59,652 nt of DNA from Betaproteobacteria bacterium Ga0077532 (GCA_001464895.1 LNEE01000037.1:1-59652), one strand, 5' to 3'. Positions 28,101 to 35,496 are shown, counted from the first letter of the stretch. A program made the numbers and translations. Notes: generated from the sequence alone by a model not told the origin.

Positions 28101-28261
28101 GCGTGGAGACCCGCGAGCAGCTGGAGTTCCTGCGCGAGCTGGGCTGCGACGAGATCCAGGGGTTCCTCGTGAGCCGCCCCATGCCGCCCGCCGAGTTGGA
28201 CCTCCCGCGGCTGGCCACGGTCAGCCTGGATCCGGGGCCGCGCGACAGGCAGACGCACTGA
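25172..28261 (+). CDS. Cache-PAS-PAS-GGDEF-EAL cyclic-di-GMP signalling protein
   Basis: This 1029-residue inner-membrane protein has two transmembrane helices (about 18-42 and 304-324) flanking a periplasmic double-Cache sensor (YFRQHRTGSAATDALYVGKP). Two cytoplasmic PAS domains lie at about 345-590, a GGDEF domain at 590-750 and an EAL domain at 770-1010. The diguanylate cyclase motif GGDEF (about residue 670) is intact. The phosphodiesterase residues also look intact: EALLRW, DDFGTGYSS, KIDGSF and AEGVET. It could therefore make or break cyclic-di-GMP. Its ATG overlaps the ackA stop, an unusual tie between a c-di-GMP enzyme and acetyl phosphate metabolism. Confidence 0.93.
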   Translation: MTIRPAPGAASATRGSTLRLTVLLPVLGGLAITVLALVLTTTLRTERAGYLAEAALVTRNLARVLEEQTARSIQTIELALGHVSDLWTRMPAGRAMGDAEATALLRARLAEVGGARAIFIVNAQGRIIHDSEAVPALGMDVSDREYFRQHRTGSAATDALYVGKPIESRTTGRPFLPMSRRLAGADGTFAGVVVAIVEPRYFERVFASVDVGLNGLINLRHWDGELIARIPHRESAIGRVIPSTAPIREEILKLGTAAGELRSIFDGVNRIYTARRVPGRPLIVWVGMSEKEVLSPWYRSLTAYSVVGVAFAATIVWLTWLLMRELRSRERLMRSVERSESLLRQVVETLPVGVSMTERDGTVSMMNAAAERLHGPARPGEPLEPVGWWTHSGQRVGAAEWALARALRTSEPALNDMVDILAPDGSRRTILHSAVPIFTDHHGFHGAIAVDEDLTAQRDLVASLRESEARYQAMFENSIDAILLARPDGRILSANPEACRSLGYDEAALLAMDRERIVDPESPGLASMIAERDRTGRVKGEVTMVRRDGSRFPAELSSSLFIDRSGERKVVVVMRDITERKQSESRIQYLAFHDGLTGLPNRTFFDRRLRERLDAGATPQAPFALMLVDLDGFKLINDTLGHEVGDLLLKEVADRLRGEVDASDLVARLGGDEFVVLLDEPADAARATDVAHRILATTARPFALAGQELHLTASIGISMHPRDGDDARTLLKSSDLAMYRAKEHGRNRLQFFSEEMNIRSRRRLTLESALRRALAQDELRLHYQPRLDLRSGRLTGVEALLRWQPPDGPAVEPGEFIPVAEETGMILAIGDWVLHEAAAQCAAWRAAGLRVPLISVNLSARQLTDERLPGRLAEALARAGGGAPWLELELTESTVMRNVAQSSELLTRFRDLGVRIAVDDFGTGYSSLSYLSRLPIDCVKIDGSFIRDVPHDPDDTAIVRGIVVLAHTLRLTVVAEGVETREQLEFLRELGCDEIQGFLVSRPMPPAELDLPRLATVSLDPGPRDRQTH

Positions 28262-28308
28262 GCCTGCGGACGGCCAGGCCGGCAGCGATCCGGCTGCAGC
28301 CTGGAGAC

Positions 28309-28314
28309 TATAAT
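28309..28314 (+). promoter_or_regulatory. -10 box (TATAAT) before the crotonase-family gene
   Basis: A perfect TATAAT lies 38 bases before ATG 28352, in an otherwise GC-rich gap. The -35 position 17 bp upstream (CGATCC) is poor. A start near 28321 would give a leader of about 30 bases for the three-gene unit that follows. Confidence 0.45.
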
Positions 28315-28351
28315 CAGGAACGTCACACCCTCTCGTTTCACCGGAGCCGCC

Positions 28352-29161
28352 ATGTCCGCCACGCTCACCCCCCAGGCCGTCCAGGCCGAACCGATCCTCC
28401 TTCGCGACACCATCGGCGGCGTCTGCACGCTGACCCTGAATCGTCCCAAGCAGTACAACGCGCTCTCCGGCGCGATGCTCACCGAGCTGCAGACGGCCCT
28501 CGACCAAATCGCCAACGACACTTCGATCCGCGTGGTGGTGATCGCAGGCCAGGGCACGGCCTTCTGCGCCGGGCACGACCTCAAGGAGATGCGCAGCAAT
28601 CCGCGGAAGGGCTTCTACGACGCGCTCTTCGCGCAGTGCAGCCGATTCATGCTCACGATCGCGCGCCTGCCCCAGCCGGTGATCGCGCGTGTCCACGGCA
28701 TTGCGACGGCAGCGGGTTGCCAGCTCGTCGCAGCGTGCGACCTCGCGGTGGCCGCGGACTCCGCGAAATTCGCGACCTCCGGCATCAACGTCGGCCTCTT
28801 CTGCTCCACCCCCGCCGTGGCGCTCTCGCGCAACGTGCCGCGCAAGAAGGCGATGGAGATGCTGATGACCGGGGAGTTCATCGACGCCGCCACGGCGGAA
28901 TCCTTCGGCCTCCTGAACCGCGTCGTCCCGCTCGATCGTCTGGATTCCGAAGTGCAGCGCCTGGCCGCTGCGATCATCGCGAAGAGCCCGGTCGCGGTGG
29001 CGACGGGCAAGCGCATGTTCTACCCGCAACTCGAAGTCGGCATGGAGGCGGCCTACGCGCAGGCCGCCGAGGCGATGGCGTGCAACATGATGGCGGACGA
29101 CGCCGGTGAGGGCATCGACGCGTTCATCGCGAAGCGCCCCCCGCAGTGGACGGGCAAGTAG
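28352..29161 (+). CDS. crotonase-fold protein, ECHDC3-like (annotated enoyl-CoA hydratase)
   Basis: The 269-residue protein has the crotonase fold with the CoA-binding segments LTLNRPKQYNALSGAM and GTAFCAGHDLKEM. Two catalytic glutamates of true enoyl-CoA hydratases normally lie in GGGCE and in the P-E-I/L segment. Here the matching stretches read AAGCQLVAACDLA and FATSGINVGLFCSTP, so both appear replaced. This pattern is shared with the ECHDC3 group, whose activity is unclear. A CoA thioester ligand is likely; simple hydratase activity is not. It heads a three-gene cluster with DUF2970 and Sel1-repeat genes. Confidence 0.88.
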   Translation: MSATLTPQAVQAEPILLRDTIGGVCTLTLNRPKQYNALSGAMLTELQTALDQIANDTSIRVVVIAGQGTAFCAGHDLKEMRSNPRKGFYDALFAQCSRFMLTIARLPQPVIARVHGIATAAGCQLVAACDLAVAADSAKFATSGINVGLFCSTPAVALSRNVPRKKAMEMLMTGEFIDAATAESFGLLNRVVPLDRLDSEVQRLAAAIIAKSPVAVATGKRMFYPQLEVGMEAAYAQAAEAMACNMMADDAGEGIDAFIAKRPPQWTGK

Positions 29162-29163
29162 GC

Positions 29164-29373
29164 ATGACCACCCCGACACCGGAACGCAAGAGCTCGCCGC
29201 TCACCGTCGCCAAGGCCGTCTTCTTCAGTTTCCTCGGTATCCGCAAGAGCAGCGACTACCAGAAGGACGCCGCGAAGATCACGCCGCAGCAGGCGATCAT
29301 CGGTGGCCTGATCGGCGCCGCGATCTTCATCGCCACGCTGATCACCATCGTGCAGGTGGTGTTGCGCAAGTGA
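29164..29373 (+). CDS. DUF2970 small membrane protein
   Basis: The 69-residue protein has a cytoplasmic N-terminal half with the DUF2970 motif AVFFSFLGIRKSSDYQKD and one C-terminal membrane helix (IIGGLIGAAIFIATLITIVQVVL). The family is found mainly in beta- and gammaproteobacteria and has no known role. It starts two bases after the previous stop and overlaps the next gene as GTGA. Confidence 0.85.
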   Translation: MTTPTPERKSSPLTVAKAVFFSFLGIRKSSDYQKDAAKITPQQAIIGGLIGAAIFIATLITIVQVVLRK

Positions 29374-29891
29374 TCGGCGTCCGGTGGCTGAAGACCGTCG
29401 TGTTGGCGAGCGCTCTCGCGACGACGCAGCTGGCTGCATCCACGGCGCGGGCCGACGACCAGAGTCGCGTCGCCGAAGGAATCTCCCTGTACGACCGCGG
29501 CCAGTTCACCGAGGCCGCCGCGATCCTGGGCCCCGAGGCCGAGGCGGGGAGCACGGCAGCCCAGTTCCACCTCGGACTCATGCACGCACGGGGTGAAGGC
29601 ACGCCCCGCGATCTCGCCATCGCGGCGACATGGATGGAACGGGCCGCCGAGGGTGGCCACAACCACGCGCAGTACATCGTCGGGCACATGTACGCCAAGG
29701 GCGATGGCGTGCCCCGCGACCGTGCGCGTGCCCACATGTGGTTCACCGCGGCCACTCAGAACGGCTGGTGGAAGGCGAGGGAAGCCCGCGAGCGTCTCGT
29801 CGATGAAGGCATGACGCCGCGCGAGATCACCGACGCGGGAAACCTGCTGCGTGCGTGGCGAGCCCGCCAGGATCAGGGGGCCCCGCGCTGA
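29370..29891 (+). CDS. exported Sel1-repeat (TPR-like) protein
   Basis: This 173-residue protein is predicted to be periplasmic. A signal peptide (hydrophobic 8-24, cleavage near ARA-DD) precedes Sel1-like repeats, for example AQFHLGLMHARGEGTPRDLAIAATWMERAA and AQYIVGHMYAKGDGVPRDRARAHMWFTAA. Such repeats serve protein-protein contacts. GTG 29370 overlaps the previous stop and gives a proper signal peptide; the frame upstream is a shadow of the earlier genes. Confidence 0.8.
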   Translation: MIGVRWLKTVVLASALATTQLAASTARADDQSRVAEGISLYDRGQFTEAAAILGPEAEAGSTAAQFHLGLMHARGEGTPRDLAIAATWMERAAEGGHNHAQYIVGHMYAKGDGVPRDRARAHMWFTAATQNGWWKAREARERLVDEGMTPREITDAGNLLRAWRARQDQGAPR

Positions 29892-30002
29892 CCCCGGAGC
29901 CGGCGCTGTTGCTGTCGGACCCGTTGACAGATCATGCGGCGCACAGTCGATCGCCTGGCGATAATCACAGTTGGATCAAACGGTTCAGGAGTCTCGGGAC
30001 AC

Positions 30003-30018
30003 TGGCATGCTACGTGTT
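30003..30018 (+). promoter_or_regulatory. possible sigma-54 promoter of the PEP-CTERM gene
   Basis: TGGCATG followed by four bases and GTGTT fits the -24 half of the sigma-54 consensus (TGGCAYR-N4-TTGCW) perfectly and the -12 half only partly. PEP-CTERM genes in betaproteobacteria are often RpoN-dependent through the PrsK/PrsR pair, which makes the site plausible. The start would fall near 30030, leaving about 100 bases of leader. Further upstream, TTGACA at 29924-29929 has no matching -10. Confidence 0.35.
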
Positions 30019-30086
30019 AAGTGAGCATCGAGCCTCCATGGACGGGCACACGCGGATCCACCGCGCAGCGCCCGCCAGGTTCAGGA

Positions 30087-30107
30087 CGGTTGCCTCCCCG
30101 GCAACCG
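30087..30107 (+). other. leader hairpin upstream of the PEP-CTERM gene
   Basis: CGGTTGCC and GGCAACCG pair over eight bases around the loop TCCCC, ending 22 bases before ATG 30130. It would sit in the 5' leader just ahead of the AGAGGGA ribosome binding site, and could stabilise the message or tune translation. Confidence 0.45.
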
Positions 30108-30129
30108 CCGTGCAGAGGGAAGTCACAAG

Positions 30130-30831
30130 ATGAAGACCTTTCAACGCAGCCTTCTGGGTCTGATGCTCGCGACAGCGAGCCTCCCCGGCGTGGCCGATAC
30201 GTTCGCCAACACGTCCGTGTTCTCGGACAAGAGCAGCTTCCTGTCGCAGTCGGGTGCGACCGATGCGTCCGGCGCGCTGCCCGATGTCGGACTCACCGCC
30301 GGCGGCACGCTCACGGTGGGGTCGGTGACGATCACGCTGGGCGCCGGCGCCAGCCAGCTGTTCAGCGGCACCGGCGGCATCTCGGGCGCCGAGAACGAGG
30401 ACTGGACCACGCTCCTGCCGGGCGCGGACATCGCGATCAGCGGCCCGGAGAATCTCGAGATCGCTCTGGCCGGCCCCGTGTTCTCCTTCGGCTTCGACAT
30501 CGTCGAGCCCCAGTTCGGCCCCAATCTGAACGCCACCTTCGTGGACTCCTCGTTCACGGTGACGCTCCGCCTCGGTGGCGCGACGGTCGCGAGTTTCTCG
30601 TTCGACCCGGACAACGACACAGCGGCCTTCGTCGGCGTGTGGACCGACAGTCCGTTCGACCGTGTGTCCATCGTGGAAACGACGCCGCTCTCCGGCGGAG
30701 AGAACGAGTTCTTCGGCCGCTTCTATTCGGGCACCGTGGCCCTGCCCCCGCCTCCCATCCCCGAGCCCGGCACGTGGGCGATGCTCGCCGGAGGGCTCGG
30801 TGTGCTGGCGCTGCTGCGTCGCCGTCGGTAG
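30130..30831 (+). CDS. PEP-CTERM sorted surface/exopolysaccharide-associated protein
   Basis: The 233-residue protein has a signal peptide (about 1-22), a beta-rich body without cysteine, and a textbook C-terminal PEP-CTERM signal: IPEPGTWAMLAGGLGVLALLRRRR. Exosortase should cleave at the PEP motif and hand the protein to the envelope or matrix. The body (DIVEPQFGPNLNATFVDSSFTVTLRLGG) resembles other uncharacterised PEP-CTERM proteins. It stands alone, with its own long leader upstream and a strong hairpin terminator downstream. No exosortase gene lies in the window. Confidence 0.92.
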   Translation: MKTFQRSLLGLMLATASLPGVADTFANTSVFSDKSSFLSQSGATDASGALPDVGLTAGGTLTVGSVTITLGAGASQLFSGTGGISGAENEDWTTLLPGADIAISGPENLEIALAGPVFSFGFDIVEPQFGPNLNATFVDSSFTVTLRLGGATVASFSFDPDNDTAAFVGVWTDSPFDRVSIVETTPLSGGENEFFGRFYSGTVALPPPPIPEPGTWAMLAGGLGVLALLRRRR

Positions 30832-30846
30832 GGAGATTCCGCACAG

Positions 30847-30890
30847 CCACAAATATCGAGGGCCGCATTCGCGGCCCTCGATATTTGTGG
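30847..30890. terminator. bidirectional hairpin terminator between the PEP-CTERM gene and livF
   Basis: Perfect 20-base arms (CCACAAATATCGAGGGCCGC and its complement) surround the loop ATTC. The outer part of each arm is A+T-rich, which supplies the U-rich tail in both directions. It lies 15 bases after the plus-strand PEP-CTERM stop and 16 bases after the minus-strand livF stop, so it ends both transcripts. Confidence 0.9.
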
Positions 30891-30906
30891 CGTCACTATC
30901 GCGTGC

Positions 30907-31641
30907 TCAGCCCGACGATCGCCCGAGATAGGCGTCGTGCAGCGCCGCGCTACCCAGCATCGTATCGGCCGGACCATCGCCGACGATGCGGCCCGTGTCG
31001 ACGAGATAGCAGTGGTCGGCGTGGCGGAGCGCCTTCTCGACGATCTGTTCCACGAGCAGGATCGACATGCCTTCGCGACAGAGCTGCGCGGCCACGTCGA
31101 GGATCCGATCGATCACGATGGGCGCGAGACCGCCCGAAGGTTCGTCGAGGATCAGCAGCTTCGGCTCGCCGATCACGCCCTGCGCCACCGCGAGGATCTG
31201 CTGCTGTCCGCCCGAGAGTCGCGACGCCGCGTCGTGCCGCTTCTCGGCCATCTCCGGGAACATCGCGTAGATGCGGTCGAGCTTCGAACGGTCGCCCCGC
31301 GGCGAACGCACGTACGTGCCCACGAGGAGGTTGTCCTCCACCGAGAGCGAGTGGAACACGCGATGCCCTTCCAGCACCTGGATCACGCCGGCCTGCACGA
31401 CCTTGCGCGCGGTCGCGGCGGTGATATCGGCACCTTCGAAGGTCACGCGCCCGCCGCGCTTCGGGATGAGTCCGGACAACGCATGGAGGATCGTGCTCTT
31501 GCCCGCACCGTTGCGCCCCAGCAGCACGACGAACTCGCCGGCCCGCACGTCGAACGACACCCCGTGGACCACCGCTGCCTTGCCGTAGCCCACGACGAGG
31601 TCCCGCACTTCCAGCAACCTGCCTTCCGGGCGCGCGCTCAC
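30907..31641 (-). CDS. livF: branched-chain amino-acid-type ABC importer ATPase LivF
   Basis: This is one of two ATPases of a LivKHMGF-type importer. It has Walker A GRNGAGKST, signature LSGGQQQ, Walker B LLILDEPSGGLAP and the LivF-typical LVEQIVEKALRHADHCYLVDTGRIV. I use GTG 31641 (244 residues), one base after the livG stop; an in-frame GTG at 31662 would overlap livG and add seven residues. Substrates of this class include branched-chain amino acids, urea, amides and aromatic acids, so the name is class-level only. Confidence 0.9.
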   Translation of the reverse strand: MSARPEGRLLEVRDLVVGYGKAAVVHGVSFDVRAGEFVVLLGRNGAGKSTILHALSGLIPKRGGRVTFEGADITAATARKVVQAGVIQVLEGHRVFHSLSVEDNLLVGTYVRSPRGDRSKLDRIYAMFPEMAEKRHDAASRLSGGQQQILAVAQGVIGEPKLLILDEPSGGLAPIVIDRILDVAAQLCREGMSILLVEQIVEKALRHADHCYLVDTGRIVGDGPADTMLGSAALHDAYLGRSSG

Positions 31642-31642
31642 G

Positions 31643-32398
31643 TCATGACCCCAGGTAGACACGGATCACTTCGGGATCGTGGCGCACCTCGTGGGGCGTG
31701 CCGTGCCGGATCATCCTGCCGAGGTTGAGGGTGGTGACCCGGTCGCAGATGCCGAAGACGAACTCGGTGTGATGCTCCACCAGCAACACGCCGATGCCGC
31801 AGTCGCGCAGCGTGCGGATGACGATGCCGAGGCGCTCGATCTCCGCGCCGGTCAATCCGCCCGCGGGTTCGTCGAGCAGGACGAAACGCGGACGCAGCAC
31901 GAGCGCGCGCCCGATCTCGAGGAAGCGGCTCTCCGCATGGTCGAGCAACTGAGCGCGGCGCTTCAGGGCATAGCCGAGCCCCAGCCCTTCGAGCACCGCC
32001 TGCGCGCGGTCGCGCAGCTCGCGCTGTTCGGCGCGCACGCGAGGCATCGACAGCGCCGCGGCGAGGAATCCGGTCCGCGTGTCCCGCCAGCCGCCGAGCA
32101 TCGCGTTCTCCAGCACCGTCTGGGTCGGCAGCAGCCGTGGCTTCTGGAACGTCCGCGCGATCCCGACGGCCGCCCGCCGCTGGACGGAGGCGCGGGAGAG
32201 ATCCTCCTCCCCGATGCGGACCGCGCCTTCGTCGACGGGGTAATAGCCGCACAGCATGTTCAGCAGCGTCGTCTTGCCACTGCCGTTGGGGCCGATCAGT
32301 CCGTGCACCTCGCCCGGCTGCACGTCGAGGGACACCGCCGCCAGCGCGGTGAGCCCGCCGAAGCGCTTGGTGACACCGTCTGCGACCAGCGCCGTCAT
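31643..32398 (-). CDS. livG: branched-chain amino-acid-type ABC importer ATPase LivG
   Basis: The 251-residue ATPase has Walker A GPNGSGKTT, the LivG-typical GIARTFQKPRL, signature region LLDHAESRFLEIGRAL (a divergent LSGGQ) and Walker B FVLLDEPAGGL. It also has LLVEHHTEFVFGICDRVTTLNLGRMI. The canonical signature LSYGQ/LSGGQ is replaced by LDHAESR, which is worth noting. ATG 32398 overlaps the livM stop (ATGA). A longer open frame upstream is only the shadow of livM. Confidence 0.9.
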   Translation of the reverse strand: MTALVADGVTKRFGGLTALAAVSLDVQPGEVHGLIGPNGSGKTTLLNMLCGYYPVDEGAVRIGEEDLSRASVQRRAAVGIARTFQKPRLLPTQTVLENAMLGGWRDTRTGFLAAALSMPRVRAEQRELRDRAQAVLEGLGLGYALKRRAQLLDHAESRFLEIGRALVLRPRFVLLDEPAGGLTGAEIERLGIVIRTLRDCGIGVLLVEHHTEFVFGICDRVTTLNLGRMIRHGTPHEVRHDPEVIRVYLGS

Positions 32399-33405
32399 GG
32401 GCGCTCCTGCCGACGGATCGCCGCGGCGAGCCGCGCGGCATCGGGTTCGAGGACCGGGCTCGCCGTCTCGCGCGGGCGGAGCCTCTCGAGGATCACCTGG
32501 AACAGCCGGCCGATGCCTTCGGGTACCAGCAGGACCACGGCCAGCAGCAGCAATCCGTAGAAGAGCGTGCCGAGCTTCGCGAGCGGCGCGACGAGTTCGG
32601 GCAGTGCGGTGAGGATCGCGGTGCCTGCGAGCGGGCCCGCGATGCTGCCGCGCCCGCCGATGATGATGCACACGAAGAAGAAGAGTCCCAGTTCGAACAC
32701 GAACGTGTCGGGCGTGATGTAGCTCTGCAACGAGGCGAAGAGCGCCCCGGCGAGTCCGGCCGTCACGCCGCTCGCCACGAACACCGCGAGCTTCATGCGG
32801 AAGACGGGCACGCCCACCGACTCCGCGGCCACCGGGTTGTCGCGGATCGCAACGAGCGCCCGCCCCCAGGGGAACCGCGCCACGTTCCACGCGCACCACG
32901 TGATGATCGTCGCGATCCCCAGCATGAGCAGATAGTGGCCCGCAGGGCTCTCGAACGGCTCGGGGAAGCCAGGGACCGAAAGACCCACGCCGCCGCCGGT
33001 GAGATCGCCCAGCGCCAGCACCAGCTCCGCGACGATCAGCGCGAAGGCCATCGTCGCCATCGCGAAGTAGAACCCCGGGAGCCGCAACGACGGCAATCCG
33101 AGCAGCAGCCCGCACACGCCGCCCAGGCCGCCCGACGCCGCGAGCGCGATCCACGGAGACCAATCGTGCCGCCCGGCGAGGATCGCGAACGCGTAAGCGC
33201 CGATGGCGAGCAGGCCCACGTGACCGATCGACAGCTGGCCGCCGAAGCCGACGACGAGATTGAGACCCGCGACGAGGATCCACCACGCCGCGATCAGTGC
33301 CGCGAGATGGATCTGGTACTGGTCGCCCGCCCACCAGGGGAGTGTCGCGAGCGCGACGAGCACAGCGACGCTGCCCGCCATCGGGCGCAGGGAGGTACCG
33401 CTCAT
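32395..33405 (-). CDS. livM: branched-chain amino-acid-type ABC importer permease LivM
   Basis: The 336-residue permease has about nine helices and the BPD_transp_2 landmarks ILVAGLNLVVGFGGQLSIGHVGLLAIGAYA, LPGFYFAMATMAFALI, ALVAIRDNPVAAESVGV and FFVCIIIGGRGSIAGPLAGT. A charged tail of about 40 residues follows the last helix (ERLRPRETASPVLEPDAARL). It pairs with LivH to form the channel. ATG 33405 overlaps the livH stop (ATGA). Confidence 0.92.
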   Translation of the reverse strand: MSGTSLRPMAGSVAVLVALATLPWWAGDQYQIHLAALIAAWWILVAGLNLVVGFGGQLSIGHVGLLAIGAYAFAILAGRHDWSPWIALAASGGLGGVCGLLLGLPSLRLPGFYFAMATMAFALIVAELVLALGDLTGGGVGLSVPGFPEPFESPAGHYLLMLGIATIITWCAWNVARFPWGRALVAIRDNPVAAESVGVPVFRMKLAVFVASGVTAGLAGALFASLQSYITPDTFVFELGLFFFVCIIIGGRGSIAGPLAGTAILTALPELVAPLAKLGTLFYGLLLLAVVLLVPEGIGRLFQVILERLRPRETASPVLEPDAARLAAAIRRQERP

Positions 33406-34262
33406 ACGGGTCTCACCCGACGGGAGCCGAAGAGGCCTTCGGGCTTCAGCAGGAGGACGATCATCAGCAGGCCGACGGAGACGGTGTTCTGGTACTCGCC
33501 ACCGATGAGGTTCGCCGAGAACGCGTTGAGCAATCCCAGCGCTGCACCGCCCACGAGCGCACCGACGTTGCTGCCGAGGCCGCCCACCGCCAGCGCGATG
33601 AAGCCGTTCAGCGTGAGCGTGAGACCGACCGCGAAGAACGCGAAGGTGAGCTGCCCCGCCGCGAACCCTGCGAGGGCGCCGAGGGCGCCGGCGATGCCGT
33701 ACGAGATGGCGCGCAGGCGATCGGTCTCCACGCCACGCGCCCGCGCCGCGAAGGCATCCTCGGACATCGCGACGAAGAGCTTCCCGTACAGCGTGCGGCG
33801 ATAGAAGAGTTCGAGCGCCGCGGCCATCACGATGGTCGTCCCGATCGGCAGCCAGTACTTCTGATCGGCGAGTCCGGCCGTGAAGTCCTGCGGCAGCAGC
33901 CGTGGGAAGGGCTTGGGCTCGGTGCCCCACCAGAGCGCGACGCCCTGCTGGACGATGGTCGCGAGCGCGAGCGTGGAGAGCAGCCAGAGGTGCTCGTCGC
34001 TGCGCGCCAGCACGCGACGGATCGCGATGACGTCGGTGAGCCAACCCGCGAACGCCCCGACGGCGAGCGAGGCGAACAGGGCCGGCACGGGATGCCAGCC
34101 CAGCTCCGTGACGAACCACGCACCGAAGACCCCGCCCAGCATCGCGAGATGGCCGGTCGTGACGGACAGCACCTTGGAGGTGGAGTACATCACGTTGTAG
34201 GCGAGCGCCGTCGCCGCGTAGAGCGCGCCGATGGCGAGGCCGGTGATGAGGACGCCGAGCAT
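33402..34262 (-). CDS. livH: branched-chain amino-acid-type ABC importer permease LivH
   Basis: This 286-residue permease has eight or so helices, with family blocks GLAIGALYAATALAYNVMYSTSKVLSVTTGHLAMLGG, FVAMSEDAFAARARGVETDRLRAISYGIAGALGALAG and ALAVGGLGSNVGALVGGAALGL. The livK-type gene ends 61 bp upstream, consistent with one livKHMGF transcript running leftward. Confidence 0.92.
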   Translation of the reverse strand: MLGVLITGLAIGALYAATALAYNVMYSTSKVLSVTTGHLAMLGGVFGAWFVTELGWHPVPALFASLAVGAFAGWLTDVIAIRRVLARSDEHLWLLSTLALATIVQQGVALWWGTEPKPFPRLLPQDFTAGLADQKYWLPIGTTIVMAAALELFYRRTLYGKLFVAMSEDAFAARARGVETDRLRAISYGIAGALGALAGFAAGQLTFAFFAVGLTLTLNGFIALAVGGLGSNVGALVGGAALGLLNAFSANLIGGEYQNTVSVGLLMIVLLLKPEGLFGSRRVRPV

Positions 34263-34323
34263 GGACGTGGGGCTGGGAGCTAGGAGCTGGTGGCGAAGTG
34301 GCCTGAAACCCGCCGGTCTGCCG

Positions 34324-35496
34324 TCACGGCGCCTTCGGTGCCCGGTACGTGCCGTCCTTGAAGCTGTCCGCCAGGTTCATCACCACGCCGACGTCCGGAA
34401 AGCCGTTGCGGTCCTGGGGGGTCCACGTGTAGTCGGCGTAGACGCCCTTCAGGTCGGACGTGGTCTCGAGCGCCTTCTGGATGGCCGCGGGATCCGTCCC
34501 GCCGGCCTTCTTCACGGCGTGCTCCACGATGTGGACGGTGTCGTAACCGAGGGCCACCCACCAGAACATGAAGTCGATCTCGGCGCCGCCCAGCTTCGGC
34601 CGCATCCGGTCGACCAGGGACTTCGTCGCCGCGGGCAGCTTGCCATCGGCACCCGCGGTCATGCTCACGTAGCCGGCGGCGTAGGCGTCGGTCCAGTACT
34701 CGGGCTTGTTGAGCAGCTTGCGGATCGCCGGGGCCATGAGCGCCGGGTGTCCGACGATCGACACCTTCCATCCCATGTCGCCGCGGGCGTTCAGGAGCCT
34801 CGCGAGCAGACCGGTCGCGGCGGACCACGGCATCACGACATCGGCGCCGGCGGCCTTCGCCTTCGCAAGCTCATCGGTGAGGTCGGTCTTGTTCGGGTCG
34901 ACCAGCGTGGAGAACACGGGCTTCACGCCGGCCTTCTCGAGCAGCTCCGCCGCGGTCTTCGCGCTGGAGGTGCCGTAGCCCGACGTGTCGCCGATGATCG
35001 CGATCTTCGACTTCTTCAGCGTCTTCAGCGCGTAGTCGTTGGCCGAGGTGATCCACTGGCGGTTGGTGTTGATCGCCCGGAAGGCGCGGGGAAAGCGCTT
35101 CGGGTCGACAAGCTCGTCGATGGTCCCGATGATGATGTTCGGGATGCCGGCCTTCGCGACGATCGGGACGGTGGCCAGCGATTCGCCGGAGTTCACGGGG
35201 CCGATCACGAAGTGGACCTTGTCCACGAAGGCGAGACGCTGCGCGAAGTTCACGGCCTTGGTGGGGTCGCCCTGGGTGTCGTACGTGACCAGTTCGATCT
35301 TGCGTCCGCCGATGCCGCCCGCCTGGTTGATCTCCTCGACGGCGAACTGCACGCCCTGGTTCTCGGCCACGGCGGCCGAGGACAGCGCCCCGGTCAGCGA
35401 CGACAGCCAGCCGATGCGGATCGGGGACTCCGCCCAGGCTGTGGAAACTGTGGCGAGGCTGAGCAGCAGGGCCGCAAGGGGCCGGCGGAAATCCAT
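34324..35496 (-). CDS. periplasmic binding protein of the Liv-type importer
   Basis: The 390-residue protein has a signal peptide (about 1-22, cleavage at AWA-ES). A Peripla_BP_6 type I binding domain follows: IRIGWLSSLTGALSSAAVAENQGVQFAVEEINQAGGIGGRKIELVTYD, VHFVIGPVNSGESLA and NKTDLTDELAKAKAAGADVV. It delivers the ligand to LivHM. GGGAGGA lies just before the ATG, and a promoter with a perfect -35 box lies 54-82 bases upstream of the start. Ligand identity is unknown; the divergent AtuA-type genes suggest a branched acid, terpenoid-derived acid or similar carboxylate (inference). Confidence 0.92.
   Translation of the reverse strand: MDFRRPLAALLLSLATVSTAWAESPIRIGWLSSLTGALSSAAVAENQGVQFAVEEINQAGGIGGRKIELVTYDTQGDPTKAVNFAQRLAFVDKVHFVIGPVNSGESLATVPIVAKAGIPNIIIGTIDELVDPKRFPRAFRAINTNRQWITSANDYALKTLKKSKIAIIGDTSGYGTSSAKTAAELLEKAGVKPVFSTLVDPNKTDLTDELAKAKAAGADVVMPWSAATGLLARLLNARGDMGWKVSIVGHPALMAPAIRKLLNKPEYWTDAYAAGYVSMTAGADGKLPAATKSLVDRMRPKLGGAEIDFMFWWVALGYDTVHIVEHAVKKAGGTDPAAIQKALETTSDLKGVYADYTWTPQDRNGFPDVGVVMNLADSFKDGTYRAPKAP

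Noticed and set aside
29924..29929. Perfect TTGACA upstream of the PEP-CTERM gene
   Set aside because: No -10 hexamer occurs 16-18 bases downstream; the nearest GATAAT is 30 bases away.
31643..33334. A single long frame that would fuse livG to an upstream extension
   Set aside because: The extension is the out-of-frame shadow of livM. ATG 32398 overlaps the livM stop as ATGA and gives a normal LivG.
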